Counted from the first letter of the stretch, positions 21,122-30,014 are shown. The stretch: 64,000 nucleotides of DNA from Streptosporangium sp. NBC_01755 (GCF_035917995.1 NZ_CP109131.1:5518001-5582000); one strand, 5' to 3'. Notes: generated by a model not told the origin, from the letters alone. Translations and numbers: made by a program.

Positions 21122-22698
21122 GTGACTATTCAGGTCATCGCGTGAGTGCGGGCATCCAGGGATTGCCGAGCAGCGCGTCGTGCAGCGCGTGAGCGGCGCG
21201 GAGACCGTTCTTTCGGACGGTGGAGATGTAGCCGCGGATGGCCAGGAAAGTCTGGGCGCCCTTGAGCGTGCGAAAACCACCGCTGACCTTGGTCTTCGTC
21301 TTGATCATACGGATGGCCTGCTCCGCGACGTTGTTGGAGTACGCCACAGTGAAGTCGGTGGCGAACCGCAGCACCTCACTCTTTCGGGTTCGCAGGCGTA
21401 GCGCCAGGTTACGTGCAGGGCTCTGCTTGCCCGTTCCGCGTGGGGAATGCGCGGTCAACGCTCGTTCCACCAGGTCGTCGAAGCGCTGGGACAGGTCCTT
21501 CAGCTTGAAGTCCGGCAGGCGGTCATGCCCTTTGTCTCGCCAGGCGGCCACCCACCGGTATCCGTCACCGAGTAACAGCACCAGCGCCTCAGCCCAGCCA
21601 TCGGCCCGCGCGCGAAGGTCGTACTCGCCGATCCCGGCGGCCTCCCGGACGATGTGCGCATTGCACAAGGCGTGCGTGCAGCCCTCGAATGCCTGGTAGG
21701 AGCGGTAGGCGTCGTGGACGGCCACGCCGGTGAAGCGGGGAAGGATCCCGAACGCGGTGATCGACTCGGTGCCGCGCCCGTGGGCGTCGATGTGGTAGGC
21801 GGTCAGCGCAGGTGTGGCGGCCACGTGCAGCCAGTGGTTCCTGCCGCCCACGCGGGTGACGCTCTCATCGAAGTGCGCGACGCTCGCAGCGGCGATCGCG
21901 TCACGGATCCGTGCGTTGACCGGCGCCAGGACCTGGGCCACCTTCGTGACCGTGTCGCTGATCCACCCGGTCGACACCTCGATCCCGGCCAGATCGGCGA
22001 GGACTTCGGCGACCCGCCCAACCGGGATGTGGTGCTGGGCGGACAGGTAGGCGGCCAGCGCGCTCACCCGTGGCCCGTATACCGCCGGGGCCGTGGCGAA
22101 CGCCGGAGCCGCAGCACGGGTCACCGTCCCGCAACCGCCACAGGCCAGGGCGTGCAACTTATGCGCGGTGACCTCGGCCTTGACCTCGGGGATGTCGAAA
22201 ACCTGCCGAATCACCGCAACGCCCGCCGGGGTTGCATCGGTCAGGTCCCCGCCACACCCGCCACACGCAGATGGAAGGTGCGGCACCGTCCATGTCGGGC
22301 AGTCCACCTGCATCAACGCCGTCCCCGACGTGCCGGGCTGCTTACCGGGGCGACGTCCGCTCCTACCCCGCATCGACTTGGGCGGTGGCTTGGCCAGGCC
22401 ATCGGCCGACGGAGGTTGCGAGGAATTACGCGAGTTTCGCCCTACCTGCCGCCGCAGCTCGGCATTCTCAGCCCGCAACTCCGCGTTCTCCGCTTTGAGC
22501 TGGGCGTTTTCCGCCTCCAACTCGACGACCCGCGCTTCCAGCACATCCAGCCGGGCGGTCAGCGTCACGACCAAAGCGGCAAGCTCGCCGTATGACGGAC
22601 GCTCGCCCTCAGCCGGAATCACCCGAAGATCATCCCATGAGTCCGATCATGCCCATGCCACGCCCAACCTCACGAGGAAAGGGCACCTGAACAGTCAC
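21122..22698. mobile_element. IS66-family insertion sequence (single-gene type)
   Basis: A 1577-bp element with imperfect terminal inverted repeats GTGACT[A/G]TTCAGGT (21122-21135 and, inverted, 22685-22698; one mismatch in 14). It carries only a TnpC-type transposase and lacks tnpA/tnpB, as in the ISBst12-like subgroup. It is flanked by an 80-bp direct repeat, whereas IS66 elements are known for 8-bp duplications. Confidence 0.88.
21135..22622 (-). CDS. IS66-family transposase (TnpC type)
   Basis: 495 aa from a GTG at 22622. An N-terminal leucine-zipper-like coil (repeated ELEAENAQL-type heptads, residues ~25-60) precedes a Gln/Pro-rich linker and a zinc-binding region (CGGCGGDL and ACGGCGTV). 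The DDE catalytic domain shows AHFDES, VHDAYRSYQ, CNAHIVRE, and NNVAEQAIRMIKTK with the final Glu. The C-terminal IS66 segment (GGFRTLKGAQTFLAIRGYISTVRKNG) is intact, so the protein is probably functional. Confidence 0.95.
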   Translation of the reverse strand: MIPAEGERPSYGELAALVVTLTARLDVLEARVVELEAENAQLKAENAELRAENAELRRQVGRNSRNSSQPPSADGLAKPPPKSMRGRSGRRPGKQPGTSGTALMQVDCPTWTVPHLPSACGGCGGDLTDATPAGVAVIRQVFDIPEVKAEVTAHKLHALACGGCGTVTRAAAPAFATAPAVYGPRVSALAAYLSAQHHIPVGRVAEVLADLAGIEVSTGWISDTVTKVAQVLAPVNARIRDAIAAASVAHFDESVTRVGGRNHWLHVAATPALTAYHIDAHGRGTESITAFGILPRFTGVAVHDAYRSYQAFEGCTHALCNAHIVREAAGIGEYDLRARADGWAEALVLLLGDGYRWVAAWRDKGHDRLPDFKLKDLSQRFDDLVERALTAHSPRGTGKQSPARNLALRLRTRKSEVLRFATDFTVAYSNNVAEQAIRMIKTKTKVSGGFRTLKGAQTFLAIRGYISTVRKNGLRAAHALHDALLGNPWMPALTR

Positions 22699-22778
22699 GT
22701 TCACACATATACGGTTTCTTCCTCGCGTCGAGAACGATTTGCGAAATCTTCGCCTGGACTGGTTGGAACCAGTTGTGG
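22699..22778. repeat. 80-bp direct repeat, right copy
   Basis: Perfect duplicate of 21042-21121. It lies immediately outside the right terminal inverted repeat. Confidence 0.97.
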
Positions 22779-23035
22779 ATCGGTTGATCAGTATTAACCG
22801 GGCGGTCGTGGTCTGGCATCGCGATGGCGCCGCCGTGCCACAGTGGGAGACAAAGGTCACCGGTGAATACCAAGGCCGTGAGCATCTCTGTGAATTCGTC
22901 GACCTTGACGGAGCCGTCCGCACCTTTGAGTTACGTGCTCGGTTTACCCCAGGAGCAGGTCGACTGCATTTCCGGATTGCCGCGGAAGACCGTACTGTCA
23001 CTGTGGCGTACGTAGGACAAAAGCTCGGAATCTGA
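22699..23035 (+). pseudogene. Right fragment of the split gene
   Basis: Begins with the second copy of the 80-bp repeat and continues in the same frame to a TGA at 23033-23035. It encodes a beta-rich C-terminal half (RAVVVWHRDGAAVPQWETK ... VAYVGQKLGI). It is the natural end of the frame interrupted at 21121. No recognised domain. Confidence 0.65.
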
Positions 23036-23126
23036 GGGTTGAAGAAATGAGTGCTCTGCCTGGAACGGGAAGAAAAGAGGATCGACGAGGAGTTCTTCCT
23101 TAGGAAAGATGCCTGCCCGTTGTGGT

Positions 23127-23132
23127 TATGGT
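23127..23132 (+). promoter_or_regulatory. Candidate -10 box of ogt
   Basis: TATGGT ends 5 nt before the ATG at 23138, with no ribosome binding site between. Confidence 0.45.
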
Positions 23133-23137
23133 GCAGG

Positions 23138-23722
23138 ATGGGCGCCGTGCCTGAGATGACGGGGGTGACGGGGTCGCGAGGGGATGCGAGGTCGATGGTG
23201 GGAAACGTGGCGTTCGGGAGTGTTGCGACGCAGTTGGGGGACATGGTCGTCGCGGTGACCGAGGAGGGCGTGGTGAGCGTGGGCTGGGGTGACCCGGAGG
23301 CGTTCAGGACCCGCGCGCTTGAGCGGCTGAGGCTGGACGAGGTGGACGATCCGGTCAGGACGGCCGGGGCGGTCGGCGAGTTGGGCGACTACTACGCGGG
23401 CAGGCTGAAGGTCTTCGAGGTGCCGGTGGACTGGCGGCTGACCTCGCCGGTGCAGCGCAGGGTGCTCGGCACACTGTACGAAACGGTTCCGTACGGTAAG
23501 GCGGTGACCTACGGGGAACTGGCGGCCCGGAGCGGGACGGGTGTTCCGGCGCGGGCCATCGGGTCGATCATGGGAGCCAACCCGATCCCCGTCATCGTGC
23601 CGTGCCACCGGGTGGTCGCCGGAAACGGCCTCGGCGGGTTCAGCGGAGGCGAGGGCGTGGAGTCGAAGCGGTGGCTGCTGACCCTGGAGGGCTACCTGCA
23701 GCCGACGCTCGACTGGGACTGA
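23138..23722 (+). CDS. ogt: Methylated-DNA-[protein]-cysteine S-methyltransferase
   Basis: 194-aa suicide repair protein that takes the methyl group from O6-methylguanine onto the Cys of VPCHR. The DNA-binding helix-turn-helix (VPYGKAVTYGELAARSG) with the Arg finger context (ARAIGSIMGANPIPVIVPCHRVV) is complete, and the N-terminal ribonuclease-like subdomain is short. The ATG at 23138 is used because of the -10 box just upstream; ATG 23156 and ATG 23195 are alternatives. The two residues after PCHR (VV) match the Ogt group. Confidence 0.93.
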   Translation: MGAVPEMTGVTGSRGDARSMVGNVAFGSVATQLGDMVVAVTEEGVVSVGWGDPEAFRTRALERLRLDEVDDPVRTAGAVGELGDYYAGRLKVFEVPVDWRLTSPVQRRVLGTLYETVPYGKAVTYGELAARSGTGVPARAIGSIMGANPIPVIVPCHRVVAGNGLGGFSGGEGVESKRWLLTLEGYLQPTLDWD

Positions 23723-23758
23723 CCGGGATCGGGACCCGCTCCGCTGTGCGGACCGTGC

Positions 23759-24031
23759 CTATGGGCCGTAGGGCGGAGGCGTGTCGGGCCGACCTTGCTG
23801 GTCGGGCCGGCCCGGAGTGGGTGTCGTGCCCGGCTGACCGGTGTCCGGCTGATTGTCGATCTTGTCGGCCATCTCCCTGGCCTTCTGCGCGGCGGTGCTG
23901 ATCTGCTGATCGTGCTTCCCGCCGGTCTTCTTCCTGGCGATCTGCTCCGCCTTGTCGATGCCCTTCTTGACGATCTCTTCGGTTTTGGCGTTGCCGCCCA
24001 GCATGTTCTTGACCTTGTCGAGGATCGACAT
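23759..24031 (-). CDS. MT0933-like small protein (annotated as antitoxin family)
   Basis: 90 aa: MSILDKVKNMLGGNAKTEE then a Lys-rich helical part (IVKKGIDKAEQIARKKTGGKHDQQIS) and a Pro/Gly/Gln-rich tail. This is the MT0933-like (Rv0909-like) family, which is labelled antitoxin, though no toxin gene is adjacent here. GGGGGA lies 6 nt before the ATG at 24031. It is divergent from miaA. Confidence 0.8.
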   Translation of the reverse strand: MSILDKVKNMLGGNAKTEEIVKKGIDKAEQIARKKTGGKHDQQISTAAQKAREMADKIDNQPDTGQPGTTPTPGRPDQQGRPDTPPPYGP

Positions 24032-24105
24032 GATGTATCCCCCAATTCCGATGCACAGGACGCATCGCCTCTCACCCATACCCAGCGGATTGGCAGAATT
24101 ACCCC

Positions 24106-25011
24106 GTGCCTCAGCTACCCGTCATCGCCGTCGTCGGCCCGACCGCCGGCGGAAAGTCCGATCTGGCCGTGGATCTCGCCCTCGAACTGGGGGGCGAGGT
24201 GATAAACACCGACTCGATGCAGCTTTACCAAGGAATGGACATCGGGACGGCGAAACTCTCCGTGGGGGAGCGGCGGGGGGTTCCCCACCACCTGCTGGAC
24301 ATCTGGGAGGTGACCAGAGCCGCCAGCGTGGCCGAGTACCAGTCGCTGGTCCGGCCGCTGATCGACGACCTGCGGGCCAGGGAGGTGGTGCCGATCCTGG
24401 TGGGCGGGTCCGGACTGTATGTGCGGGCCGCCCTGGACGACCTGGAGTTCCCCGGCACCGACCCACAGGTCCGCGCCCGGTTGGAGGCCGAGCTCGACCT
24501 GCGCGGCCCCGCCCCGCTGTACGAGCGGCTCCGCGAGCGCGACCCGAAGGCCGCCGAGACGATCCTGCCGAGCAACGGCCGCAGGATCGTCCGCGCGCTG
24601 GAGGTCATCGAGATCTCCGGGCGGCCGTTCTCGGCCACGATGCCGTCGTACGACGCCGTCTACGACAGTGTCCAGCTGGGGGTGGAGGTGCCCAGGGAGG
24701 TGCTGGACGCCCGGGTCGAGGCGAGGGTCGAGCACATGTGGCGGGCCGGGCTGGTTGAGGAGGTCCGGGGACTCGCCGCACACGGGCTCGCCGGAGGCCG
24801 CACGGCCAGTCGCGCCCTCGGGTACGCGCAGGTGCTGCGCTTCCTCGGCGGTGAGTGCACCGAGAAGGAGGCGCAGGAGGAGACGGTACGGGCGACGCGC
24901 AGGTTCGTCCGCCGTCAGGAGTCGTGGTTCCGCCGCGATCCCCGGGTGATCTGGCTCCCCCAGCAGGAACCCGACCTCCTGGGCCGCGCGCTCGCCGCGA
25001 TTCGCGCCTGA
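24106..25011 (+). CDS. miaA: tRNA dimethylallyltransferase MiaA
   Basis: 301 aa. Transfers the dimethylallyl group to A37 of tRNAs that read U-starting codons; the product is the substrate of MiaB encoded upstream. The P-loop is GPTAGGKSD (residues ~9-17), followed by the conserved NTDSMQLYQGMDIGTAK and HHLLDIWEV motifs; the C-terminus includes ASRALGYAQVLRFL and RRQESWFRRDPRV. Starts with GTG at 24106; a -10-like CAGAAT (24094-24099) sits 6 nt upstream. Its stop codon lies in the first unit of an 8-nt repeat array. Confidence 0.97.
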   Translation: MPQLPVIAVVGPTAGGKSDLAVDLALELGGEVINTDSMQLYQGMDIGTAKLSVGERRGVPHHLLDIWEVTRAASVAEYQSLVRPLIDDLRAREVVPILVGGSGLYVRAALDDLEFPGTDPQVRARLEAELDLRGPAPLYERLRERDPKAAETILPSNGRRIVRALEVIEISGRPFSATMPSYDAVYDSVQLGVEVPREVLDARVEARVEHMWRAGLVEEVRGLAAHGLAGGRTASRALGYAQVLRFLGGECTEKEAQEETVRATRRFVRRQESWFRRDPRVIWLPQQEPDLLGRALAAIRA

Positions 25012-25146
25012 GTGCCTGAGTGCCTGAGTGCCTGAGCGCCTGAGCGCCTGAGCGCCTGAGTGCCTGAGTGCCTGAGTGCCTGACCGCCCTGACCGCTCTG
25101 ACCGCCCTGACCGCCCTGACCGCTCTGACCGCCCTGACCGCTCTGG
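25004..25146. repeat. 8-nt then 9-nt tandem repeat array at the miaA stop
   Basis: Ten 8-mers (gYgcctga, 25004-25083), the first holding the miaA TGA, then seven 9-mers (ccgcYctga, 25084-25146). Because 8 is not a multiple of 3, the TGA recurs in all three frames. Confidence 0.95.
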
Positions 25147-25308
25147 CTGGGCGAGACCGGGAACCATCCTGAACCACCCCGGACCACCCTGAACCGGACG
25201 ACTCGCTCTGACGTGCCGACCAGGGCTCCGGGGGCTCCGGGGCTTCGGGGGCGGTATGCCGGAGGGGCGGCCGTTCCCCGGGGCGACGGGGGCGGACGCG
25301 GGCCTGGA

Positions 25309-25314
25309 TAGAGT
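25309..25314 (+). promoter_or_regulatory. Candidate -10 box for leaderless dapF mRNA
   Basis: TAGAGT, then exactly TGGGGC, then the ATG at 25321. The same spacing and the same TGGGGC occur at the DUF3046 gene. Confidence 0.6.
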
Positions 25315-25320
25315 TGGGGC

Positions 25321-26127
25321 ATGCGATTCGCGAAGGGGCACGGCACCGAGAACGACTTCGTCATCCTCCCTGACCCGGACGGTGAGCTGGAGCTGCCCGC
25401 GACACTCGTGGCGGCGGTGTGCGACCGGCGCGCCGGGATCGGCGCGGACGGCGTGCTACGGGTGACGCGGACGAAGCTCAGCACGGAGGTGTCCGGCCAG
25501 GCGGATGAGGCCGAGTGGTTCATGGACTACCGCAACGCCGACGGCGGCCTCGCCGAGATGTGTGGCAACGGGGTGCGGGTCTTCGCCCGCTACCTGGTCG
25601 ACGAGGGTCTCGCCGCGCCCGGGGAGTTCGGCGTCGCGACACGCGCGGGCGTCAGACGCGTACGGCTGGCCCAGACGGGTGACGTGACCGTCGACATGGG
25701 CCCGCCCCGGGTGCTGGGGCCGAGCCGCACGATCGTCGCGGGCCGCGAGTACGAGGGCATCCACGTCGACATGGGAAACCCGCACCTGGCCTGCGTCATC
25801 GGTGATCCGGTGGCCCAGCTCGACCTGAGCCACCAGCCCGCGTTCGACCCCGAGGTGTTCCCCGGCGGGGTCAACATCGAACTGCTCAATCCGGTGGGCC
25901 CGCGCCGGGTCGTCATGCGGGTCTTCGAACGCGGTTCGGGCGAGACGCGTTCCTGCGGCACCGGCGCGGTCGCCTCGGCCGTGGCCGCCGCGCGACTGGC
26001 CGGTGAGACCAGTGGCACCTGGGCGGTCGAGGTGCTCGGCGGCACCGTCACCGTCACCCTCGACGAGCGGACCAGCTATCTGGCAGGGCCCGCCGTCCTG
26101 GTCGCGTCCGGTGAGATCACGCTCTGA
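25321..26127 (+). CDS. dapF: Diaminopimelate epimerase
   Basis: 268 aa. Converts LL- to meso-diaminopimelate for lysine and peptidoglycan. The two catalytic cysteines are Cys81 in MCGNGVRV and Cys212 in SCGTGAVASAV; the N-terminus MRFAKGHGTENDFVIL is typical of the actinobacterial enzyme. The last 25 nt around the stop are duplicated 75 bp downstream. Confidence 0.97.
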   Translation: MRFAKGHGTENDFVILPDPDGELELPATLVAAVCDRRAGIGADGVLRVTRTKLSTEVSGQADEAEWFMDYRNADGGLAEMCGNGVRVFARYLVDEGLAAPGEFGVATRAGVRRVRLAQTGDVTVDMGPPRVLGPSRTIVAGREYEGIHVDMGNPHLACVIGDPVAQLDLSHQPAFDPEVFPGGVNIELLNPVGPRRVVMRVFERGSGETRSCGTGAVASAVAAARLAGETSGTWAVEVLGGTVTVTLDERTSYLAGPAVLVASGEITL

Positions 26128-26206
26128 GCCGCGGGGTGGGTCTTCCATGACTCGTGCGGGCATCGTCGCGGGTGCGTCGTATCCGGTGAGATCACGCTCC
26201 GAGCCG
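26107..26206. repeat. 25-nt duplication of the dapF 3' end
   Basis: A 25-mer spanning the dapF stop (26107-26131) recurs at 26182-26206 with one change (the T of the TGA becomes C). The duplicated copy thus loses the stop. The rest of the gap to 26298 holds no gene. Confidence 0.85.
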
Positions 26207-26298
26207 GGCAGGCGGGAGCCGTAACGCCGCCCCTCCGGGCCGTGCGGGATCGCCAAGTCGTTTGGGGCATGCTTCCCGACCTGGCAGACTGACGTCTC

Positions 26299-28575
26299 AT
26301 GGACGTGGACATCTGGGCCTGGGTGAGCGACACCCAGCGGCAACTGCACGAAGCAGGTAACACCGGTCTGGCTATGGCGATCGGAGATGTGCCCGCGCAG
26401 GCGCTGGAAGGCCGATACGCGCAGCTCGACGTGCTCGCGCCCGCGATCGCGCAGCAGGCGGAGAACCTGCAGATGCCCTGGCTGGAGTTCTACGCCCGCT
26501 ACTGGCACCTGATCGGCCGTATCGGCGACCGCGCGCAGGGGGCGGTCGCGATCGCCGACGCCGAGGCACTGGTCGAGTTCACCAGACGCGAGGACGTCCG
26601 CGAATGCCCGGCCGCGCCCGGTGCCGTCGTGGCGCTGGCCCTCGCCCAGGCGAACGCCGACGGCCCCGGTTACGCCGCCGAGCGGCTGGCCGAGCTCTCG
26701 GCACTGGACGTGGAGCCCGGCTCGCCGGCCTTCGCCTCCGTCGCCGAGCACTATGTCGCGGCGCTTCTCGACGCGGGGCGCGTCGAGGAGGCCGTCTCCC
26801 ACGCCGAGACCGCCGTGGCGGCGCTGGGCGGCGTGGGCCACGAGGCGAGCTGGGAGCTGGGAGCCGCCTCGGCCCGCGCGCTCCTCGCCGCGGGCCGCGC
26901 CGAGGACGCGCTCACCGCGCTCGACGCCGCGGCCGACTTCAAGCCCGACGACCCGGTGGCCAAGGAGTATCGCGAGGGAGTGCTCCGCGCGCTCGTGCTC
27001 GCCGCCCTCGATCGCGTGCAGGAGTCCGTCGACGCCCTGCCCGATCTCGACGTGGTCGGTGAGCATCCCCGCGTCTGGGTCGAGTGGTCGTACGCCGTCC
27101 GCGCGCTCGCCGGATCGGCACAGATCACCAACACCTGGCAGCTGGGCCGGGTTCTCAAGCAGTGGATCGACTACTTCGCGATGATGGGCGGCTACCGCGC
27201 CCGGGTCGAGCTGGCGCTCGTCGCCGGGCAACTGGCGGTCGCCCGGCAGGGGATCTGGCAGGCGCGTCTCCTGGCCGACCTGGCGGAGTCCGCGGCGGGA
27301 GAGCTCAGGAACCCCGGTGACGTCGCCGAGCGGATCGCCGCGCTGCGCGTCGCCACCGACGAGGCCACCGCGCTTCCCGCTCCTGGGTCCGAGGCCGAAC
27401 TGGTCGGCTCCTTCGACGCCGCCGACGGCTTCAACGCCGACCCGGAGCGCTGGGTGGGCTGGCTGGCCCCGCTGTCCGGTCGTGACGTGGAGGCCACCCG
27501 GCGCCACACCACCACGCTGGGCTTCCTCGGCTACCCGGCGAGGGGCGCCGACATCTACTGGACCATGCTGGTCGAGTCCGGCGACATCGAGAACGCCGAC
27601 CCGCAGGACTCCCTCTACCTCAGCAGCCTGCTGATCGAGGCCCGTCAGGACGAGCGCCTGGAGCAGTTGGCCGAGCGGCTGCCCGCCGCGCAGCGCCACA
27701 TGGCCCTGGGGCGCCTGCACACCGCGCGGGAGCGCTGGGAGCAGGCGGCGGCCGAGGGCGAGGCGGCGGTCGCCGCCGGCGGCGGTATCGAGGCGGCCAG
27801 GCTGTGGTCGGCCGCGACGCAGCAACTCGGCGACAACGCCAAGGGGGCGGGCATCCTGCTCGATCTCCTCGACTCCGAGGAGATCGAGCAGCAGGACCTC
27901 TGGAGGATGGTCGTCATGGCGACGGCCGCCGAAGACTGGGAGACCGTCCGCCTGGGCGCCACCAAGATCGGGATTCCGCTGAAGTCGAGCGAGGGACCGA
28001 TCGAGGAGGAGATGGGGCTGGTGCGCATCATCCTTCCGGCTCCCGACGGCAGCCAGCGTCAGGTCCTGAGCGTGCGCACGGGCCCCGCGACGGCGCGCCT
28101 GGCCATTCCCCAGCCTCCCGGCATGGAGTACAACGCCGGTGACCTGGTCGTCTTCGAGCCGCAGTTGCTGGAGCCGATTCCGGAGAGCGCCGAGGAGCAG
28201 GAGAAGTTCGTTCCGCCCTTCGCCGCGGTGAGCATGCTCCGCCCCGGTGGCTACACCAGCTGGTTCTTCGACGGCGCCGCTCCCAGCCAGGCCGACTGGA
28301 CGGAGTTCAACGACGTCATGGCCGAGCGCGGCTGGCCGATGTGGGTCTACAGCGATGACAACTACACCGTGACCCACCCGACCACGGGTGAGCCGCTGCC
28401 CGGCGTGTTCGGCTGGGTCGCGGTCCCGCCGGACGTCAGCCCGGTCGAGGTCGACGCGCTCCTGGACGACGCCACCGAGCGCTGGGTGCACCCGCTGGCC
28501 TGGCTCGATCTGGCCAAGGCCGTCGATGTCGAGGTGGAGCGGCACGAGCGGATCACCAAGGAGTACGGCCTGTAG
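26299..28575 (+). CDS. TPR-like repeat protein
   Basis: 758 aa with no signal peptide. Residues ~30-560 are strings of paired helices with TPR spacing (for example YVAALLDAGRVEEAVSHAET and ARALLAAGRAEDALTALDA), so a scaffold role is likely. The C-terminal ~200 residues are a different, beta-rich domain (LVRIILPAPDGSQRQVLSV ... WPMWVYSDDNYTVTHP). A CAGACT -10-like box lies 8 nt before the ATG. I know of no characterised relative; partners cannot be inferred from neighbours. Confidence 0.75.
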   Translation: MDVDIWAWVSDTQRQLHEAGNTGLAMAIGDVPAQALEGRYAQLDVLAPAIAQQAENLQMPWLEFYARYWHLIGRIGDRAQGAVAIADAEALVEFTRREDVRECPAAPGAVVALALAQANADGPGYAAERLAELSALDVEPGSPAFASVAEHYVAALLDAGRVEEAVSHAETAVAALGGVGHEASWELGAASARALLAAGRAEDALTALDAAADFKPDDPVAKEYREGVLRALVLAALDRVQESVDALPDLDVVGEHPRVWVEWSYAVRALAGSAQITNTWQLGRVLKQWIDYFAMMGGYRARVELALVAGQLAVARQGIWQARLLADLAESAAGELRNPGDVAERIAALRVATDEATALPAPGSEAELVGSFDAADGFNADPERWVGWLAPLSGRDVEATRRHTTTLGFLGYPARGADIYWTMLVESGDIENADPQDSLYLSSLLIEARQDERLEQLAERLPAAQRHMALGRLHTARERWEQAAAEGEAAVAAGGGIEAARLWSAATQQLGDNAKGAGILLDLLDSEEIEQQDLWRMVVMATAAEDWETVRLGATKIGIPLKSSEGPIEEEMGLVRIILPAPDGSQRQVLSVRTGPATARLAIPQPPGMEYNAGDLVVFEPQLLEPIPESAEEQEKFVPPFAAVSMLRPGGYTSWFFDGAAPSQADWTEFNDVMAERGWPMWVYSDDNYTVTHPTTGEPLPGVFGWVAVPPDVSPVEVDALLDDATERWVHPLAWLDLAKAVDVEVERHERITKEYGL

Positions 28576-28725
28576 GACGGATCGTCACGGGCCGCGCCCG
28601 AAGCCCGCGGCGCCGCTCGGAGTCAGGAAAACCGCACCGCCCGTGAGGAGACCCCTCGCGGGTGGTTCCTTTCCCGGTCACTAGAGTCTCATTCGGCATA
28701 TGGGGTGGACTAGGGAGGGATCCGA

Positions 28726-29484
28726 ATGCTGGAACGATTCCGGCTGGACGGCAAGGTCGCGGTCGTTACCGGCGCGTCCTCGGGGCTCGGCGTCGCGTTC
28801 GCGAGGGGTCTGGCCGAGGCGGGTGCGGACATCGTGATCGGCGCTCGCAGGAAGGATCGTCTTGAGGAGACCCGCGCCCTGGTCGAGGAGACCGGCAGGC
28901 GATGCGTGGCCCTCGTCACCGACGTGACCAAGCCCGAGGACTGCCAGGCCCTGGCTGAAGCGGCGGTCACGGAACTGGGCGCGGTGGACATTCTGATCAA
29001 CAACGCGGGTGTGGGCGCCGCGATCCCGGCACTGAGGGAGACGCCCGAGCAGTTCAGGCAGGTGGTGGAGATCAACCTGCACGGCACCTACTGGATGGCG
29101 CAGGCCTGTGCCAGGGTCATGAAGCCCGGCTCCTCGATCGTCAATGTCGGCAGCATCCTGGGCGAGACGACCGCCGGGCTGCCGCAGGCCGCCTACAGCG
29201 CTTCCAAGGCGGGGGTCGTCGGCCTCACCCGCGATCTCGCTCAGCAGTGGACGGGGCGTCGCGGCATCCGGGTCAACTGTGTCGAGCCGGGCTTCTTCGC
29301 CTCGGAGATGACCGACCAGTACGCGGAGGGCTATCTGGCCTGGCAGTTTGAGCACCGGGTGCTGATGAAGCGCCCCGGCGATCCGGCCGAACTCGTCGCA
29401 ACGGCGATCTTCCTTGCCTCGGACGCCGCCTCGTACGTCACCGGTGCGGTGATCCCGGTCGACGGCGGGATCCTGATCACCTGA
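28726..29484 (+). CDS. Short-chain dehydrogenase/reductase
   Basis: 252-aa classical SDR. Cofactor motif TGASSGLG is near residues 14-21, NNAG near 89, and the catalytic Tyr157/Lys161 in YSASK; GAVIPVDGGI closes the fold. RRKDRLEE after beta-2 suggests NADP(H) preference. Unlike many genes here it has a leader: TAGAGT at 28682-28687 as -10 and a gggaggga ribosome binding site just before the ATG. The substrate is unknown. Confidence 0.9.
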   Translation: MLERFRLDGKVAVVTGASSGLGVAFARGLAEAGADIVIGARRKDRLEETRALVEETGRRCVALVTDVTKPEDCQALAEAAVTELGAVDILINNAGVGAAIPALRETPEQFRQVVEINLHGTYWMAQACARVMKPGSSIVNVGSILGETTAGLPQAAYSASKAGVVGLTRDLAQQWTGRRGIRVNCVEPGFFASEMTDQYAEGYLAWQFEHRVLMKRPGDPAELVATAIFLASDAASYVTGAVIPVDGGILIT

Positions 29485-29561
29485 CCTGGGAGGCCGCGGA
29501 GACCTTCTCCCCGAGGCCTGGGTGAGCGGGCGCGCGGGGAGAAGGGGAGGGGTCGAGGGCG

Positions 29562-30014
29562 TCAGTAGAGCCAGTCGATGGCGTCGACGCTGTCGTTGGT
29601 GTCCGGCGGCTCTTCCAGCGAGTAACCGGGATACAGGGTGCGCTCCGCACCCTCGTAGTCGATCAGCTGGACGTAGTAGCCGGTGTTGTTGATCCACGAT
29701 GAGACGTTGTTCGCGGCGGTGGAGGTGCCGCCCACGCCGCCCGGCATCGGCACGTTGTTCAGATCGGTCGGGTAGCCCGCGGGGATGCTGTATCCCGGTC
29801 CGTTGAAGCCGTAGTCGCGGTAGAGGCAGAGGCTGTTGAAGGGGCAGCTCGCGTTCTCTTCGAGCTGGATCACCCTCGGTGGCAGGGTGGAGGACTGTTG
29901 CGCCGCCGCCGTGCCGACGCCGGTCCCGGAGGCCAGGAGCAGGGCGGCCGTGGTGGTGACCAGCCCTGTCGTGGTTCGTGCGAGGCGGGGATGACGCGAT
30001 GAGATCTTACCCAT
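29562..30014 (-). CDS. Secreted peptidase inhibitor family I36-like protein
   Basis: 150 aa with a Sec signal peptide (basic start, hydrophobic TTTAALLLASG, cleavage near AAA-QQ at about residue 38). The mature part has CPFNSLCLYRDYGFNGPGY, the two-Cys and aromatic pattern of the Streptomyces metalloproteinase inhibitor (I36/beta-gamma-crystallin-like) group, and ends WINNTGYYVQL...Y. GAAGAGGAT precedes the ATG. Target protease unknown. Confidence 0.8.
   Translation of the reverse strand: MGKISSRHPRLARTTTGLVTTTAALLLASGTGVGTAAAQQSSTLPPRVIQLEENASCPFNSLCLYRDYGFNGPGYSIPAGYPTDLNNVPMPGGVGGTSTAANNVSSWINNTGYYVQLIDYEGAERTLYPGYSLEEPPDTNDSVDAIDWLY

Noticed and set aside
23759..24031. Complete toxin-antitoxin pair around the MT0933-like gene
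   Set aside because: The family name includes antitoxin, but the neighbours are ogt and miaA; no toxin-like gene is adjacent.
25004..25146. CRISPR-like array
   Set aside because: Units of 8-9 bp are directly adjacent without spacers; it is a minisatellite. The other arrays fail for the same reason.
25456..28545. 1029-codon open frame on the minus strand opposite dapF and the TPR gene
   Set aside because: Composition is typical of an antisense shadow in high-GC DNA (Ala/Gly/Arg/His/Gln-rich, no motif), while the plus strand has dapF with catalytic residues and a coherent TPR protein.
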